64,000 nt of DNA from Agarivorans sp. Alg241-V36 (GCF_900537085.1 NZ_UNRE01000001.1:811163-875162), one strand, 5' to 3'. Positions 36,564-46,013 are shown, numbered from the stretch's first letter. Numbers and translations are program-made. Notes: generated from the sequence alone by a model not told the origin.

Positions 36564-37658
36564 ATGGCCAAGCGTAAAGTATTACATGTTATTACTAATT
36601 TTGGTGGGATTGGCGGTGCAGAAACCATGCTAATTCGAGTTATAAACCAAAGTGATCAAGAGTTTGAACATGTAATCGTTTCTCTAATGGATGTATCAGA
36701 AGTATTAACAAGCAGGCTTAATACCAATATAAAGCATTATGCTTTGGGGGCTTCATCTATTGTAGGCTTGCTCAAGGCAACTTTTCAGCTAAGAAAAATC
36801 AGCAAAGTCGAAAAGCCTGAACGAGTATACGCTTGGATGTATCATGCCAATTTTGTTACTGCCTTGGCTAAATGCTTTGGTTTTATTAAGGTTGATCTAG
36901 TTTGGGGAGTCAGGCATTCGTTAGATTGTTGGGAATCGGAAAAAACAAGCACTAAGTTGGCCATACTGTTTGGTAAAGCCTTACGTTGGGCTCCTGCTAA
37001 AGTGGTTCATTGTTCTGAAAGGGCTCTGAAGCAGCATGTTGAGTTTGGATACCATAGCGATGAAAAATCACTTTGGATACCCAATGGATATACGTTCCCT
37101 GAACATCAGCTTCGTTCATTTTCACACAATAATTTTGTTATTGGCGCAGCTGGGCGTTTTCATGATGCTAAGGATTATCAAACTTTACTTTCTGCATTCT
37201 CCATGTTGTTAAATGCAAATAGTGCTTTTACCCTAGTAATTGCTGGACGGGATATCGACAGTGACAATCAGGTACTTGCTGAAATGATTGAACAGAGCAA
37301 TATACCCAGTAAAAAGATACGCTTGTTGGGCCAGCAATTGGATATGAATAGTTTCTATCAGTCAGTGGATTTTTTTGTTTTAAGTTCGAAAACTGAAGGT
37401 TTTCCAAATGTGCTGGCAGAAGCGATTGGTGCAGGGTGCATTGCATTCTCAACCGACGTCGGAGACGCAAATAAAATCTTGAATGATACTCAACGTATAG
37501 TGCCTATTGGCGATAGTAAGGCTCTTGCTAACTCGATAGAGTTTTTCTCATATAAAACAAAAGACGAACTGCTGAATATATCAAATGAAGATGCTAATCG
37601 AGTTCGCAAGCAGTTTTCTATTCAAGCTGCAGCAGACAAATTGCTTCAGCTATCTTAG
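36564..37658 (+). CDS. Glycosyltransferase family 4
   Basis: A 364-residue GT-B enzyme with 'HVITNFGGIGGAETMLIRVI' (the GG.E nucleotide loop) near residues 7-26, 'GAAGRFHDAKDYQTLLSAFS' at the start of the second domain, and 'SSKTEGFPNVLAEAIGAGCI' as the EX7E donor site. It is similar in plan to its upstream neighbour but not a close copy. It lies 22 bases after that gene and about 85 bases before the PglA-like one. Likely adds one sugar of the repeat unit; donor and linkage unknown. Confidence 0.85.
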   Translation: MAKRKVLHVITNFGGIGGAETMLIRVINQSDQEFEHVIVSLMDVSEVLTSRLNTNIKHYALGASSIVGLLKATFQLRKISKVEKPERVYAWMYHANFVTALAKCFGFIKVDLVWGVRHSLDCWESEKTSTKLAILFGKALRWAPAKVVHCSERALKQHVEFGYHSDEKSLWIPNGYTFPEHQLRSFSHNNFVIGAAGRFHDAKDYQTLLSAFSMLLNANSAFTLVIAGRDIDSDNQVLAEMIEQSNIPSKKIRLLGQQLDMNSFYQSVDFFVLSSKTEGFPNVLAEAIGAGCIAFSTDVGDANKILNDTQRIVPIGDSKALANSIEFFSYKTKDELLNISNEDANRVRKQFSIQAAADKLLQLS

Positions 37659-37744
37659 CCATTATAGCTGTAACCGGAGCATTTAAGTTGTTTCAAAATA
37701 GCATTGTAAGTTCAGCTCAAGGTTCTTATTTATATGGAGTGTAA

Positions 37745-38884
37745 ATGACTATAAAAGTATTGGTGATCGCCAGCTTCGCCGATTCCATTTTAAGTTTTCG
37801 TGGCGATTTGCTTAAAGCCATGCAACAGCAAGGCAAAGAGGTGCATATTGCCGCGCCAGACTTTTCTCCTGAGCAGAAGAAGGCCTTGATTGAATTAGGT
37901 ATTACACCGCATGTTTATGCTTTGCAACGTACAGGCTTAAATCCAATTAAAGATGCTGCCAGCGTTTGGTCGCTGTTTCGTTTGATTCGAAATCTACAAC
38001 CTCAGCAAACCCTTGCTTACACCATTAAGCCGGTTATTTATGGCGCGCTAGCTGCGAGATTAGCTGGCGTAAAAAACGTTTACTCAATGATTACCGGCTT
38101 GGGTTACGTGTTTACTCAGCAAAATACAGCCAAACAAAAAGTGCTGCATTACTTGGTTAGCTTACTTTATAAATCAGGCTTGGCTTGTTCACAGGGCGTG
38201 TTTTTTCAGAACCCAGATGATCGTAAGTTGTTTGTTGAACAGGGTTTAGTTCCAGAGCATAAAACAAAGCTAATTAACGGTTCAGGGATTAACTTAGCTC
38301 GCTTTCCTCAGTTAAATTTGCCAGCTGTCGATGACCAGCATCCCGAAATACATTTTTTGCTAATCGCTCGCTTATTAAAAGATAAAGGCGTTGAAGAATA
38401 CGCTGCTGCCGCTGCTTTGCTCAAAAAGCAAGGGCACTGCGCTGTGTTTCATTTAGCCGGCTGGATTGATGATAACCCCAGCGCCATTGCCCAAGCTGAT
38501 TTAGATACTTGGATTGCTAATGATCTGGTTAAGTTTCATGGGCGAGTAGAGGATGTAGCTGGCTTAATTGCGCAATGTCATGTTTACGTATTACCTTCTT
38601 ATCGAGAGGGTACACCGCGTACTGTGCTTGAGGCGATGAGCTGCGGCAGAGCGATAGTGACTACCGATGCGCCAGGTTGCAGAGAAACGGTGAATGATGG
38701 GAACAATGGCTTTTTAGTGCAACCTCAAAGTGCTGAGTCATTAAGCAAGGCTTTAATGCGTTATTTTGAGCAGCCTGAGTTAATTGCGCAACAGGCCGCA
38801 ATAAGTCGGCAATATGCAGAGCAGCGTTACGATGTTAACTTGGTTAATCAGCAAATATTACAGTTTATGAATGGAGAGAGTTAG
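37745..38884 (+). CDS. Glycosyltransferase family 4, PglA-like
   Basis: A 379-residue GT-B enzyme. 'SFRGDLLKAMQQQGKEVHIA' and 'YTIKPVIYGALAARLAGVKN' followed by 'MITGLGYVFT' are the pattern of PglA/WbpT/CapM-type transferases that add HexNAc to a lipid-linked sugar. The donor site is 'PSYREGTPRTVLEAMSCGRA'. It immediately precedes the PglC-type gene (start one base after its stop), so by analogy with Campylobacter pgl it may add the second sugar, often GalNAc, to undecaprenyl-PP-diacetylbacillosamine. That role is inferred. Confidence 0.85.
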   Translation: MTIKVLVIASFADSILSFRGDLLKAMQQQGKEVHIAAPDFSPEQKKALIELGITPHVYALQRTGLNPIKDAASVWSLFRLIRNLQPQQTLAYTIKPVIYGALAARLAGVKNVYSMITGLGYVFTQQNTAKQKVLHYLVSLLYKSGLACSQGVFFQNPDDRKLFVEQGLVPEHKTKLINGSGINLARFPQLNLPAVDDQHPEIHFLLIARLLKDKGVEEYAAAAALLKKQGHCAVFHLAGWIDDNPSAIAQADLDTWIANDLVKFHGRVEDVAGLIAQCHVYVLPSYREGTPRTVLEAMSCGRAIVTTDAPGCRETVNDGNNGFLVQPQSAESLSKALMRYFEQPELIAQQAAISRQYAEQRYDVNLVNQQILQFMNGES

Positions 38885-39496
38885 TTGCTTAAGGATAAGG
38901 TGTTTTATTTTTTTGAGCGAATTGCCGCGGCAGTTTTGCTTGTAGTGTTGTCGCCACTGTTATTGGTGCTTTGTTGGCTGGTGGCCAGCAAACTAGGCAA
39001 GCCCATCTTCTTTAGCCAGCAACGTCCGGGCTTGAAAGGAAAAGCCTTTAACATGATTAAGTTTCGCAGTATGCGTGATGATAAAGACGCGCAAGGTAAC
39101 TTATTGTCAGACGCCGAAAGACTAGGTGCCTTTGGTCGAGCGTTACGTGCTAGCAGTGCTGATGAACTGCCTGAGTTGTGGAACATCGTAAAAGGTGAAA
39201 TGAGTTTTGTGGGGCCACGCCCGCTACTCATGGAGTATCTACCGCTTTATTCTTCTGAGCAGGCAAAACGGCATAACGTGAAACCCGGTATAACTGGCTG
39301 GGCACAAATAAATGGTCGCAATGCTTTAAGTTGGCAGCAAAAATTTGAGCTAGACGTTTGGTATGTCGAGAATCGCTCATTGTTACTCGATATCAAAATT
39401 CTGTTTCTAACCGTGAAGAAAGTCTTTGTGAAAGATGGGGTTAGCGCCGAAGGTGAAGCCACAATGGCTAAATTTACCGGGAATGGCGAATCATGA
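38885..39496 (+). CDS. PglC-type phosphosugar transferase (initiating)
   Basis: A 203-residue monotopic phosphoglycosyl transferase that loads a HexNAc- or diNAcBac-1-phosphate on undecaprenyl phosphate. It has a re-entrant N-terminal hydrophobic helix (about 10-32), 'MIKFRSMRDDKDAQG', the catalytic 'ADELPELWNIVKGEMSF' (Asp-Glu) and 'GPRPLLMEYLPLY', then 'KPGITGWAQINGRN'. Start is TTG 38885 directly after the upstream stop, with GGAGAG at 38873-38878 as ribosome site. It lies beside the diNAcBac biosynthesis genes, so undecaprenyl-PP-diNAcBac is the likely product. It is distinct from the polytopic WecA at 3347. Confidence 0.92.
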   Translation: MLKDKVFYFFERIAAAVLLVVLSPLLLVLCWLVASKLGKPIFFSQQRPGLKGKAFNMIKFRSMRDDKDAQGNLLSDAERLGAFGRALRASSADELPELWNIVKGEMSFVGPRPLLMEYLPLYSSEQAKRHNVKPGITGWAQINGRNALSWQQKFELDVWYVENRSLLLDIKILFLTVKKVFVKDGVSAEGEATMAKFTGNGES

Positions 39497-40113
39497 AGCT
39501 AGCAGTTTATGGGGCTGGAGGCCACGCTAAGGTGGTGGTCGAGATCGCTCGACAGTTGGGTTATCAAGCCATTAGTTTGTTTGATGAGCGTTGGCAGGAG
39601 CTTGGCGAAACCGAAGGCTGCCAAGTGATTGGCGGTTGGCAAGACATGTTGAGTCATCTCGCTAGCAATCCTGATTGTTCAGCCCATGTTGCGATTGGCA
39701 ATAACTCTACTCGGCTAAAGCGTTTGCAAGCGCTCAAAGACCTTGATGTAAAACTCCCAGTATTGATTCACCCTAAGGCTTACGTTTGTTGTTCTGCTCA
39801 TCTAGGTGACGGAAGTGTTGTAATGGCTAATGCCACGGTGAGTGTTGGTTCAAGCATAGGTCTTGGGTGTATCATAAATCATAATAGCTCGGTTGATCAC
39901 GATGTAAAGCTAGGCGATTGCGTGCATATTTGTCCTGGGGTAAACCTTGCGGGTGAAGTCCAGGTTGGGCATGAAACAATGGTAGGGATTGGCAGCTGCG
40001 TTATTCAGGGAATTATCATTAAGGAGCGAGTGTTTATAGGGGCTGGCTCGGTGGTGGTTAAAGATGTGAAGTGTGCTGAAAAAGTGTACGGCAACCCGGC
40101 TAAATCACCTTAA
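39493..40113 (+). CDS. UDP-4-amino-sugar N-acetyltransferase, PglD/NeuD family
   Basis: Acetylates the 4-amino group of UDP-4-amino-4,6-dideoxy-GlcNAc to give UDP-N,N'-diacetylbacillosamine. A 206-residue protein with an N-terminal Rossmann-like part ('LAVYGAGGHAKVVVEIARQL') and a C-terminal left-handed beta-helix of hexapeptide repeats ending in 'GAGSVVVKDVKCAEKVYGNP'. The catalytic His lies in 'NHNSSVDHDVKLGD'. The ATG overlaps the PglC stop (ATGA). It is followed by the aminotransferase gene, matching the order PglC-PglD-PglE-PglF. Confidence 0.9.
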   Translation: MKLAVYGAGGHAKVVVEIARQLGYQAISLFDERWQELGETEGCQVIGGWQDMLSHLASNPDCSAHVAIGNNSTRLKRLQALKDLDVKLPVLIHPKAYVCCSAHLGDGSVVMANATVSVGSSIGLGCIINHNSSVDHDVKLGDCVHICPGVNLAGEVQVGHETMVGIGSCVIQGIIIKERVFIGAGSVVVKDVKCAEKVYGNPAKSP

Positions 40114-40192
40114 TTTACACGACTAAAGTTGTAGATTGAGCAATTTTACCGCACTATAGGGAAGGTGTTTTAAAGGATTAAAAAAAGTAAAA

Positions 40193-41368
40193 ATGCGAGA
40201 TTTACCTTCTTGGCCAAGCTTTACTGAGCAGGAAGCTCAAGCTGTAAGTGATGTACTGCTATCAAATAAAGTTAACTACTGGACTGGTTCTCAAGGTAAA
40301 AGCTTTGAAGAAGAGTTTGCTGCGTGGGCGGAAACTGATTATGCCATCGCAGTAGCAAATGGTACTTTGGCGCTAGAGTTAGCTCTCCGTGCCTTAGGAA
40401 TTAGCACCGGTGATGAAGTGGTGGTTACCTCGCGTACTTTCATTGCCTCTGCAAGTGCAATCGTAAATGTTGGCGCTAAACCTGTTTTTGCCGATGTTGA
40501 TCTCTCTAGCCAAAATATCACCCCAGAAAGCATTCAAGCCGTTCTTAGTAATAAAACCAAAGCGATTATCTGTGTGCATCTTGCAGGTTGGCCTTGTGAT
40601 ATGGATGCGATTAATCAGTTAGCTCAGCAACATAAATTGTTTGTGATTGAAGACTGCGCGCAAGCCCATGGCGCTCTGTATCGTGGTAAGCCAGTGGGTG
40701 GACTAAGTGATGTTGCTGCTTGGTCATTTTGCCAAGACAAAATTATGACCACCGGTGGCGAGGGGGGCATGGTAACCACTAATAACCAGGCCTTGTGGGA
40801 TAAAATGTGGTCTTATAAAGATCATGGCAAGTCTTACGATACGGTGTTTAACAAACAACACCCTCCCGGGTTTCGTTGGTTGCATGAAAGCATTGGCAGC
40901 AATTGGCGGATGACCGAGATGCAAGCGGCTATTGGCCGAATCCAGCTAACTCGAATGACTGAATGGCAGCAACAGCGACAAGCTAATGCTCTGCAATTGG
41001 CTAGTTGTTTAGCGCCTTTCTCTTTTATTAGCGTGCCTCAGGTTCCTGAACATATTCAACATGCTTTCTATAAGTTTTATGCCTTTGTGGACAAGGGTCA
41101 AAACAGCATAAGTCGCGACCAAATTATCGAGAGTCTAAACGCTGCAGGTGTACCTTGTATGCAAGGTAGTTGCGGCGAGGTTTATTTGGAAAAGGCCTTT
41201 GATGGTTTAAATGTTCGACCGGAGCAGCCATTAACTAACGCCAAGCAATTAAGTGACAGTGCCATTATGTTTATGGTGCACCCAACCATTACCACACAAG
41301 ATATGCAGCATGTCTGCAAGCTTGTTCAGGATTGTTTAACCAGCATGTCTGCAGAGATGCTTGTTTGA
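40193..41368 (+). CDS. PLP-dependent UDP-sugar aminotransferase, PglE/DegT family
   Basis: Transfers an amino group to the 4-keto carbon of the PglF product. 391 residues of the DegT/DnrJ/EryC1/StrS fold. 'VANGTLALELALRALGISTG' near residues 55-74 contacts PLP, 'VIEDCAQAHGA' provides the Asp, and the Schiff-base Lys is in 'SFCQDKIMTTGGEGGMV'. 'GSNWRMTEMQAAIGRIQL' is also a family hallmark. An 80-base gap separates it from PglD, with no hairpin. With PglD and PglF it completes UDP-diNAcBac synthesis. Confidence 0.92.
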   Translation: MRDLPSWPSFTEQEAQAVSDVLLSNKVNYWTGSQGKSFEEEFAAWAETDYAIAVANGTLALELALRALGISTGDEVVVTSRTFIASASAIVNVGAKPVFADVDLSSQNITPESIQAVLSNKTKAIICVHLAGWPCDMDAINQLAQQHKLFVIEDCAQAHGALYRGKPVGGLSDVAAWSFCQDKIMTTGGEGGMVTTNNQALWDKMWSYKDHGKSYDTVFNKQHPPGFRWLHESIGSNWRMTEMQAAIGRIQLTRMTEWQQQRQANALQLASCLAPFSFISVPQVPEHIQHAFYKFYAFVDKGQNSISRDQIIESLNAAGVPCMQGSCGEVYLEKAFDGLNVRPEQPLTNAKQLSDSAIMFMVHPTITTQDMQHVCKLVQDCLTSMSAEMLV

Positions 41369-41394
41369 CTATACTTGTCTAAAAAGGAATTTAG

Positions 41395-43293
41395 ATGTTA
41401 CCGCAATTCAATTTGATGAGTTTATTCGAGCGGCCAAGCCGTAGGCAAAAAGTTGCGCTTATCTTTACGCTTGACCTGATTTTCTTAAGCTTAGCCTTCT
41501 GGGGCGCCCTTTGGGTGCGCTTTGAAAGCCACCACTATTTTGCAGATACGCCGACTTGGATTACCTTTGGCTCGGTGATCTTCACAACACTAGCAGGCTT
41601 TTGGTATTTTGGGCTTTACCGGGCGGTACTTCGCTACATTAATGAGAAAAACCTGCAAGCAATCTTGTTTAGTTTTGCCATTGCCACCTTATTGATGATT
41701 GTTACTTCGTTTTACTTTCAAGCGGTTATCCCAAGAACAGCACCATTTATCTACTTGGCCTTTGGCGTAATTATGTGTGGTGGTGTGCGCTTTGCGGTTC
41801 GCTATTTATTTGTTTGGTTAGAGAACAGTACCAAGCAAAATGTAATTATATTTGGCGCTGGCGACAGTGGCCGCCAATTGCTGCAAGCTATTGGTCAGGG
41901 TGATGACTTTCAAGCAGTGGCTTTTATAGATGATAAAAAAGAGCTACGCCATTCGTTGATTCACGGTTTAACGGTTTACCCTCCTCAACAACTTCCTACA
42001 CTTATTCGTCGCTTACATGTGAGCAAGGTATTATTGGCAATTCCGAACGCTGGGAAAAAACGCCGTTCAGAAATTTTGACTTCTCTTGCTGATCTAAATA
42101 CTGAAGTTCTAACAGTACCTCGTTTAAACGACTTAGTGACTGGGGAAGCTAAAGTAGATCAGATTAAAGAAGTAGAGATTGAAGACTTGTTAGGGCGCGA
42201 AGCAGTAAGCCCAGATGCGCACTTAATGGATAGCTCGATTCGTAATAAAATTGTGCTGGTAAGTGGTGCTGGTGGTTCTATTGGTTCAGAGCTTTGCCGG
42301 CAAATTATTCAATTTAAACCTAAGCGTTTGTTGCTGGTTGAGCGCTCTGAAGTTGCCTTATATGAAATTGAACGTGAACTTATTAAACGTTGTGAAGCCT
42401 TAGCGCTTAATGTTGAACTGGTGCCTTTAATGATCTCAGTTCAGCATTTACCCCGCTTGAGTGCGATGATGTTAGCCAACAAGGTGGACACTGTTTACCA
42501 TGCCGCTGCTTATAAACATGTTCCGTTGGTGGAGCAAAACGTAGTAGAAGGCGTATGTAACAATGTGTTTGGCTCATACAATATTGCTCAGGCGGCAATT
42601 GAAGCTAAAGTGACTACCTTTGTATTGGTATCAACTGACAAAGCAGTACGGCCTACCAATGTGATGGGGGCAACTAAGCGCTTGGCCGAGTTGGTGATGC
42701 AAAGCCTAGCCGACCACCAATCAGAAACTACCATCAGCATGGTGCGTTTTGGTAATGTCTTAGGCTCTTCTGGCTCGGTCATCCCGCTATTTAAAGAGCA
42801 AATTCGCAAAGGTGAAGACCTAACCATTACTCACCCCGATATTATTCGCTACTTTATGACTATTCCCGAAGCTGCTCAGCTAGTGATTCAAGCCGGCTCT
42901 ATGGCGAGGGGCGGTGAAGTATTTGTATTAGATATGGGCGAACCGGTCAAAATTGCTGAGCTAGCTAAACGTATGGTTCATCTTTCTGGTTTAGAAGTGA
43001 GAGATGAGCTTAACCCTGATGGCGACATAGAGCTTAAGTACACAGGTTTACGTCCTGGTGAGAAGCTTTACGAAGAGTTGCTGGTAGGTGATGATGAGCG
43101 ACCTACCGATCACCCGCGCATTCTTACTGCCAACGAGAGCTTTATGCCTTGGGCAGAGCTGATGGCCTTGTTTGATGAGCTTAATGAGGCTTGCGAAGCT
43201 ATGGATGAACAGGCAGTGATAGCCTTGCTAAAAGAAGCGCCATTAGCCTATTGCCAAGAGCAAACTAAGCCGAAGCTTAAGGCTGTATCCTAG
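41395..43293 (+). CDS. Membrane UDP-GlcNAc 4,6-dehydratase, PglF/WbpM type
   Basis: First step to bacillosamine: UDP-GlcNAc to the 4-keto-6-deoxy sugar. A 632-residue protein of the long WbpM/PglF/CapD class, with four N-terminal membrane segments (about 20-125). A first Rossmann-like domain follows ('VIIFGAGDSGRQLLQAIGQ'), then the SDR domain with 'VLVSGAGGSIGSELCRQII' near residue 284-302. In place of the classical Tyr-x-x-x-Lys it has the 'STDKAVRPTNVMGATKRLAE' arrangement typical of this class. It follows the aminotransferase by 26 bases. It could alternatively feed QuiNAc or FucNAc pathways, but the adjacent PglD/PglE pair favours bacillosamine. Confidence 0.93.
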   Translation: MLPQFNLMSLFERPSRRQKVALIFTLDLIFLSLAFWGALWVRFESHHYFADTPTWITFGSVIFTTLAGFWYFGLYRAVLRYINEKNLQAILFSFAIATLLMIVTSFYFQAVIPRTAPFIYLAFGVIMCGGVRFAVRYLFVWLENSTKQNVIIFGAGDSGRQLLQAIGQGDDFQAVAFIDDKKELRHSLIHGLTVYPPQQLPTLIRRLHVSKVLLAIPNAGKKRRSEILTSLADLNTEVLTVPRLNDLVTGEAKVDQIKEVEIEDLLGREAVSPDAHLMDSSIRNKIVLVSGAGGSIGSELCRQIIQFKPKRLLLVERSEVALYEIERELIKRCEALALNVELVPLMISVQHLPRLSAMMLANKVDTVYHAAAYKHVPLVEQNVVEGVCNNVFGSYNIAQAAIEAKVTTFVLVSTDKAVRPTNVMGATKRLAELVMQSLADHQSETTISMVRFGNVLGSSGSVIPLFKEQIRKGEDLTITHPDIIRYFMTIPEAAQLVIQAGSMARGGEVFVLDMGEPVKIAELAKRMVHLSGLEVRDELNPDGDIELKYTGLRPGEKLYEELLVGDDERPTDHPRILTANESFMPWAELMALFDELNEACEAMDEQAVIALLKEAPLAYCQEQTKPKLKAVS

Positions 43294-43677
43294 TTGGCAA
43301 ATAAGCCGCTTAAGCTTACGCTTATTCGAGGTTTGCCGGGCAGTGGTAAGTCGACCTTAGCCAGCACTATTGATGCCGTTCATCTAGAGGCTGATATGTA
43401 CTTTGTGGATAAACAAGGTGACTACCATTATAGAGCCGATGAAATTGCTAATGCGCACCGTTGGTGCCAACAGCAAACAGAGTATCACCTAGCTAAAGGC
43501 AGCAATGTGGTGGTAGCCAATACCTTTGTTAAGCAATGGGAAATGCAGGCTTACAAAGAGCTGGCTGACAAGTACCAAGCAGCGCTAGCAGTGCGAGTAT
43601 GTAGCGCAGCTTACCCCAGTATTCATGGAGTAAGCCAAGGCATTATCGAAACTATGCGGGCAAATTGGGAAGATTAG
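43294..43677 (+). CDS. Small P-loop ATP-binding protein
   Basis: A 127-residue protein with a Walker A motif 'RGLPGSGKSTLAS' near the N-terminus and an AAA/zeta-toxin-like kinase plan ('HLEADMYFVDKQGDYHYRAD', 'NVVVANTFVKQWEMQAY'). It resembles the small P-loop domain of N4BP2-like proteins. It begins with TTG directly after the PglF stop, so it is translationally coupled to the glycan operon, and it ends before a strong terminator. Its function is unknown; a kinase or a nucleic-acid-related role are both possible. It may be a passenger and not part of glycan synthesis. Confidence 0.75.
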   Translation: MANKPLKLTLIRGLPGSGKSTLASTIDAVHLEADMYFVDKQGDYHYRADEIANAHRWCQQQTEYHLAKGSNVVVANTFVKQWEMQAYKELADKYQAALAVRVCSAAYPSIHGVSQGIIETMRANWED

Positions 43678-43684
43678 TCAGCAA

Positions 43685-43713
43685 TAAAAAAGGCGCTTTA
43701 AGCGCCTTTTTCG
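43685..43713. terminator. Bidirectional intrinsic terminator
   Basis: AAAAAGGCGCTT and AAGCGCCTTTTT form a near-perfect stem, with A runs on one side and T runs on the other. It lies between the convergent P-loop gene and the acyl-CoA synthetase, so it can end both transcripts. Confidence 0.9.
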
Positions 43714-43721
43714 TTTATTGT

Positions 43722-45503
43722 TTAGGTCGTTTTAGGCTCTGCGTACATCGCGCTAATTTGCTCGGCAAAGCGGCTTTCAATCACCGCTCGTCGTAGCTTT
43801 AACGTTGGCGTAAGCTCACCTTGCTTCATGCAAAACTCGCGTGGTAACAGAGTAAATTGTTTTACCTGCTCAAACCTGGCTAAGTTGGTTTGAACTTGTT
43901 TCAGCCTAGCCTGAATTAGGCTTTTTATTTCGGCATTCTCAAGCAACTCATTGCGATGTTGCCATTTAATGCCCAGCTGTTTTGCATGCATTTCTAAGGC
44001 TTCAAATGCCGGAACAATAAGTGCAGAAACAAAATGGCGCGCATCGGCAATAATTGCCACCTGTTCAAATAAGGGCTCTCGAATTAAGGCTCCTTCGACA
44101 CGTTGCGGCGCTATATACTTGCCGCCAGAGGTTTTCATCAGCTCTTTAATGCGCTCGGTTAATACCAAGTTACCTTCTGTATCTAACTTTCCTGCATCGC
44201 CAGTATGCAGCCAGCCATCAACAATGGTTTCTGCGGTGGCTTCTGGTTTGTTGTAGTAACCACGCATCACCGTGTCGCCTTTAATTAAAATCTCTCCTTG
44301 CTCAGAGATTTTGATTTGTAAGGCTTCTAGAGGTTGTCCAATGCTGCCAATGGTCTTTTGCATCTCACTGTAGCAAGATACGGTCGCTGTGGATTCGGTC
44401 ATGCCGTATCCGTAATTAATCGGAACATCTAAGCTTTGGAAAAAACTGTTGATGTCATCGGCTAATCGAGCGCCAGAGCAGGGTAATAAGCGTGCTGGGC
44501 CAAATATCGCGCGTAGCTTTTTTAGCACCAGTTTGTTGGCGAGGGAAAATCGCAGATTAAACAGGGTATTTGGAGTTTTGTCTGCTTGTTTAAGTAACAA
44601 ACGCTGCTTAGCGATTCTCATTGCCCAGTTAAACAATAATTGCTTGGTTTTTGGTGCTGCAGCTACTTTCTGCAAAATAGCTGCATGGATTTTTTCATAC
44701 AAGCGTGGAACGCTGCACATTAAGGTAGGCTGGCTGCGAGGCAAGGCTTCTTGTATCAGTGCCGGGTCTTCCAAATAGATGTTACTCGCGCCGCGGTACA
44801 AAATGTAATAAGTCCATGCTCGCTCAAATACGTGGCTTAGCGGTAAGAAGCTAAGTGATACATCATCAGAATTTACTTCTAAACGTTGGTCATGCATCTC
44901 GAAGGCCGCTGCAAAGTTTGCATGATCGAGCATTACGCCTTTGGGCTCACCGGTAGTGCCAGAGGTGTATATTAAGGTTGCGAGGTCGTTCATGGTTATG
45001 CGCTCGCTGCGCTGCTCGAGTATTTGCTTATCTTGTTGCTCACCTAACTCAAGCAGTTGTTGCCAACTTAATACGTTTTCAAGCTCTGTGTAGTTGCTGT
45101 CTTCAAAACAAATTAGTGTGTTTATTCGCCCAGCATTTAATAGCTCTAAGCCAATCTGAATTTGCTCTTCTTGCCCTACGAACAAAATTTCGCAGTTAGC
45201 ATCTTCTATAATGTATTGGCTTTGCTCTAAGGTATTAGTGGGGTAGATAGGTACCACACAGCCCCGTGCAGCGAGTATGCCTAAATCAGCAATGCTCCAT
45301 TCAGGCATGTTGGGAGACATTATTGCTGCTGCTTGTTGCTCGGTATGACCAAGACTAATTAAACCTTTTGCAACTAGCGTCCACTGCTGAGAAAAATCCT
45401 TCCATGTAAAACATTGCCATGCTTGATTGCGCCAAATTTTTAGCGCCACCTGATCTAACTGCTGCTGAGCTTGTTGGCTTAGCATGTTAACGATGTGCTG
45501 CAT
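43722..45503 (-). CDS. Long-chain acyl-CoA synthetase (AMP-forming)
   Basis: Activates fatty acids to acyl-CoA via acyl-AMP; peripheral membrane or cytoplasmic. About 593 residues from the ATG at 45501-45503, preceded by AAAGG on this strand; the open frame extends 12 codons upstream to 45539 but lacks a better site. Motifs: the AMP-binding 'LATLIYTSGTTGEPKGVML', 'GYGMTESTATVSCY', 'DGWLHTGDAGKLD' and the C-terminal 'KELMKTSGGKYIAPQRVEGA'. This fits the FadD15/Fcs1-like branch found in many marine gammaproteobacteria. It is a stand-alone gene between the glycan and gal blocks. Confidence 0.9.
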   Translation of the reverse strand: MQHIVNMLSQQAQQQLDQVALKIWRNQAWQCFTWKDFSQQWTLVAKGLISLGHTEQQAAAIMSPNMPEWSIADLGILAARGCVVPIYPTNTLEQSQYIIEDANCEILFVGQEEQIQIGLELLNAGRINTLICFEDSNYTELENVLSWQQLLELGEQQDKQILEQRSERITMNDLATLIYTSGTTGEPKGVMLDHANFAAAFEMHDQRLEVNSDDVSLSFLPLSHVFERAWTYYILYRGASNIYLEDPALIQEALPRSQPTLMCSVPRLYEKIHAAILQKVAAAPKTKQLLFNWAMRIAKQRLLLKQADKTPNTLFNLRFSLANKLVLKKLRAIFGPARLLPCSGARLADDINSFFQSLDVPINYGYGMTESTATVSCYSEMQKTIGSIGQPLEALQIKISEQGEILIKGDTVMRGYYNKPEATAETIVDGWLHTGDAGKLDTEGNLVLTERIKELMKTSGGKYIAPQRVEGALIREPLFEQVAIIADARHFVSALIVPAFEALEMHAKQLGIKWQHRNELLENAEIKSLIQARLKQVQTNLARFEQVKQFTLLPREFCMKQGELTPTLKLRRAVIESRFAEQISAMYAEPKTT

Positions 45504-45757
45504 GTTTTTACCTTTATGAGGATGAGGGCGAATAGCCAAATTAAGGCGGCTATTTTAGGTAGTTTTATTTTAGCGTACAAGTGTAAGCCAAACGGTTTTG
45601 AAATATTCTTTTGTGATTGGTGACGAAATGTTGGTGCTCAGCAAATAAATGCAGGGGTAGGTCTACATATGTCCGAATTATCTACAAAACACCCGCTTAC
45701 TCGAATATTTCAAAGAAACATGACCACCTTGTGACATTTACTACTAATCTTAAGCTT

Positions 45758-45773
45758 GGGTAAACGTTGTCTC
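45758..45773. promoter_or_regulatory. Second GalR/LacI-like operator candidate
   Basis: GGGTAAACGTTGTCTC shares its first 11 bases (GGGTAAACGTT) with the reverse complement of the 46014 operator. It lies about 256 bases upstream of it. One half-site is good and the other is degenerate. Paired operators of this kind allow DNA looping in gal systems. Confidence 0.4.
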
Positions 45774-46013
45774 ATGTGATGCGCGAAAATGCTCTAGGAA
45801 AACCTTTCCCCAAAAACAGCGGGTTTACTTTAGAGATGTAAGTTTCATCCTTTCAATAATAACCCTGAATGGCAGTTATTACATGGCTTGGTGAGTAGTT
45901 TTCTCTAGTTGCCTAAGATCTTGAAAGCTGGAGTTTACTGTAGCGCTAAACAATTTTGAAAATTGAGCAGATCCGCAAAAATAGTTAATAGCTCAATTAC
46001 TTTATATTTAAAA

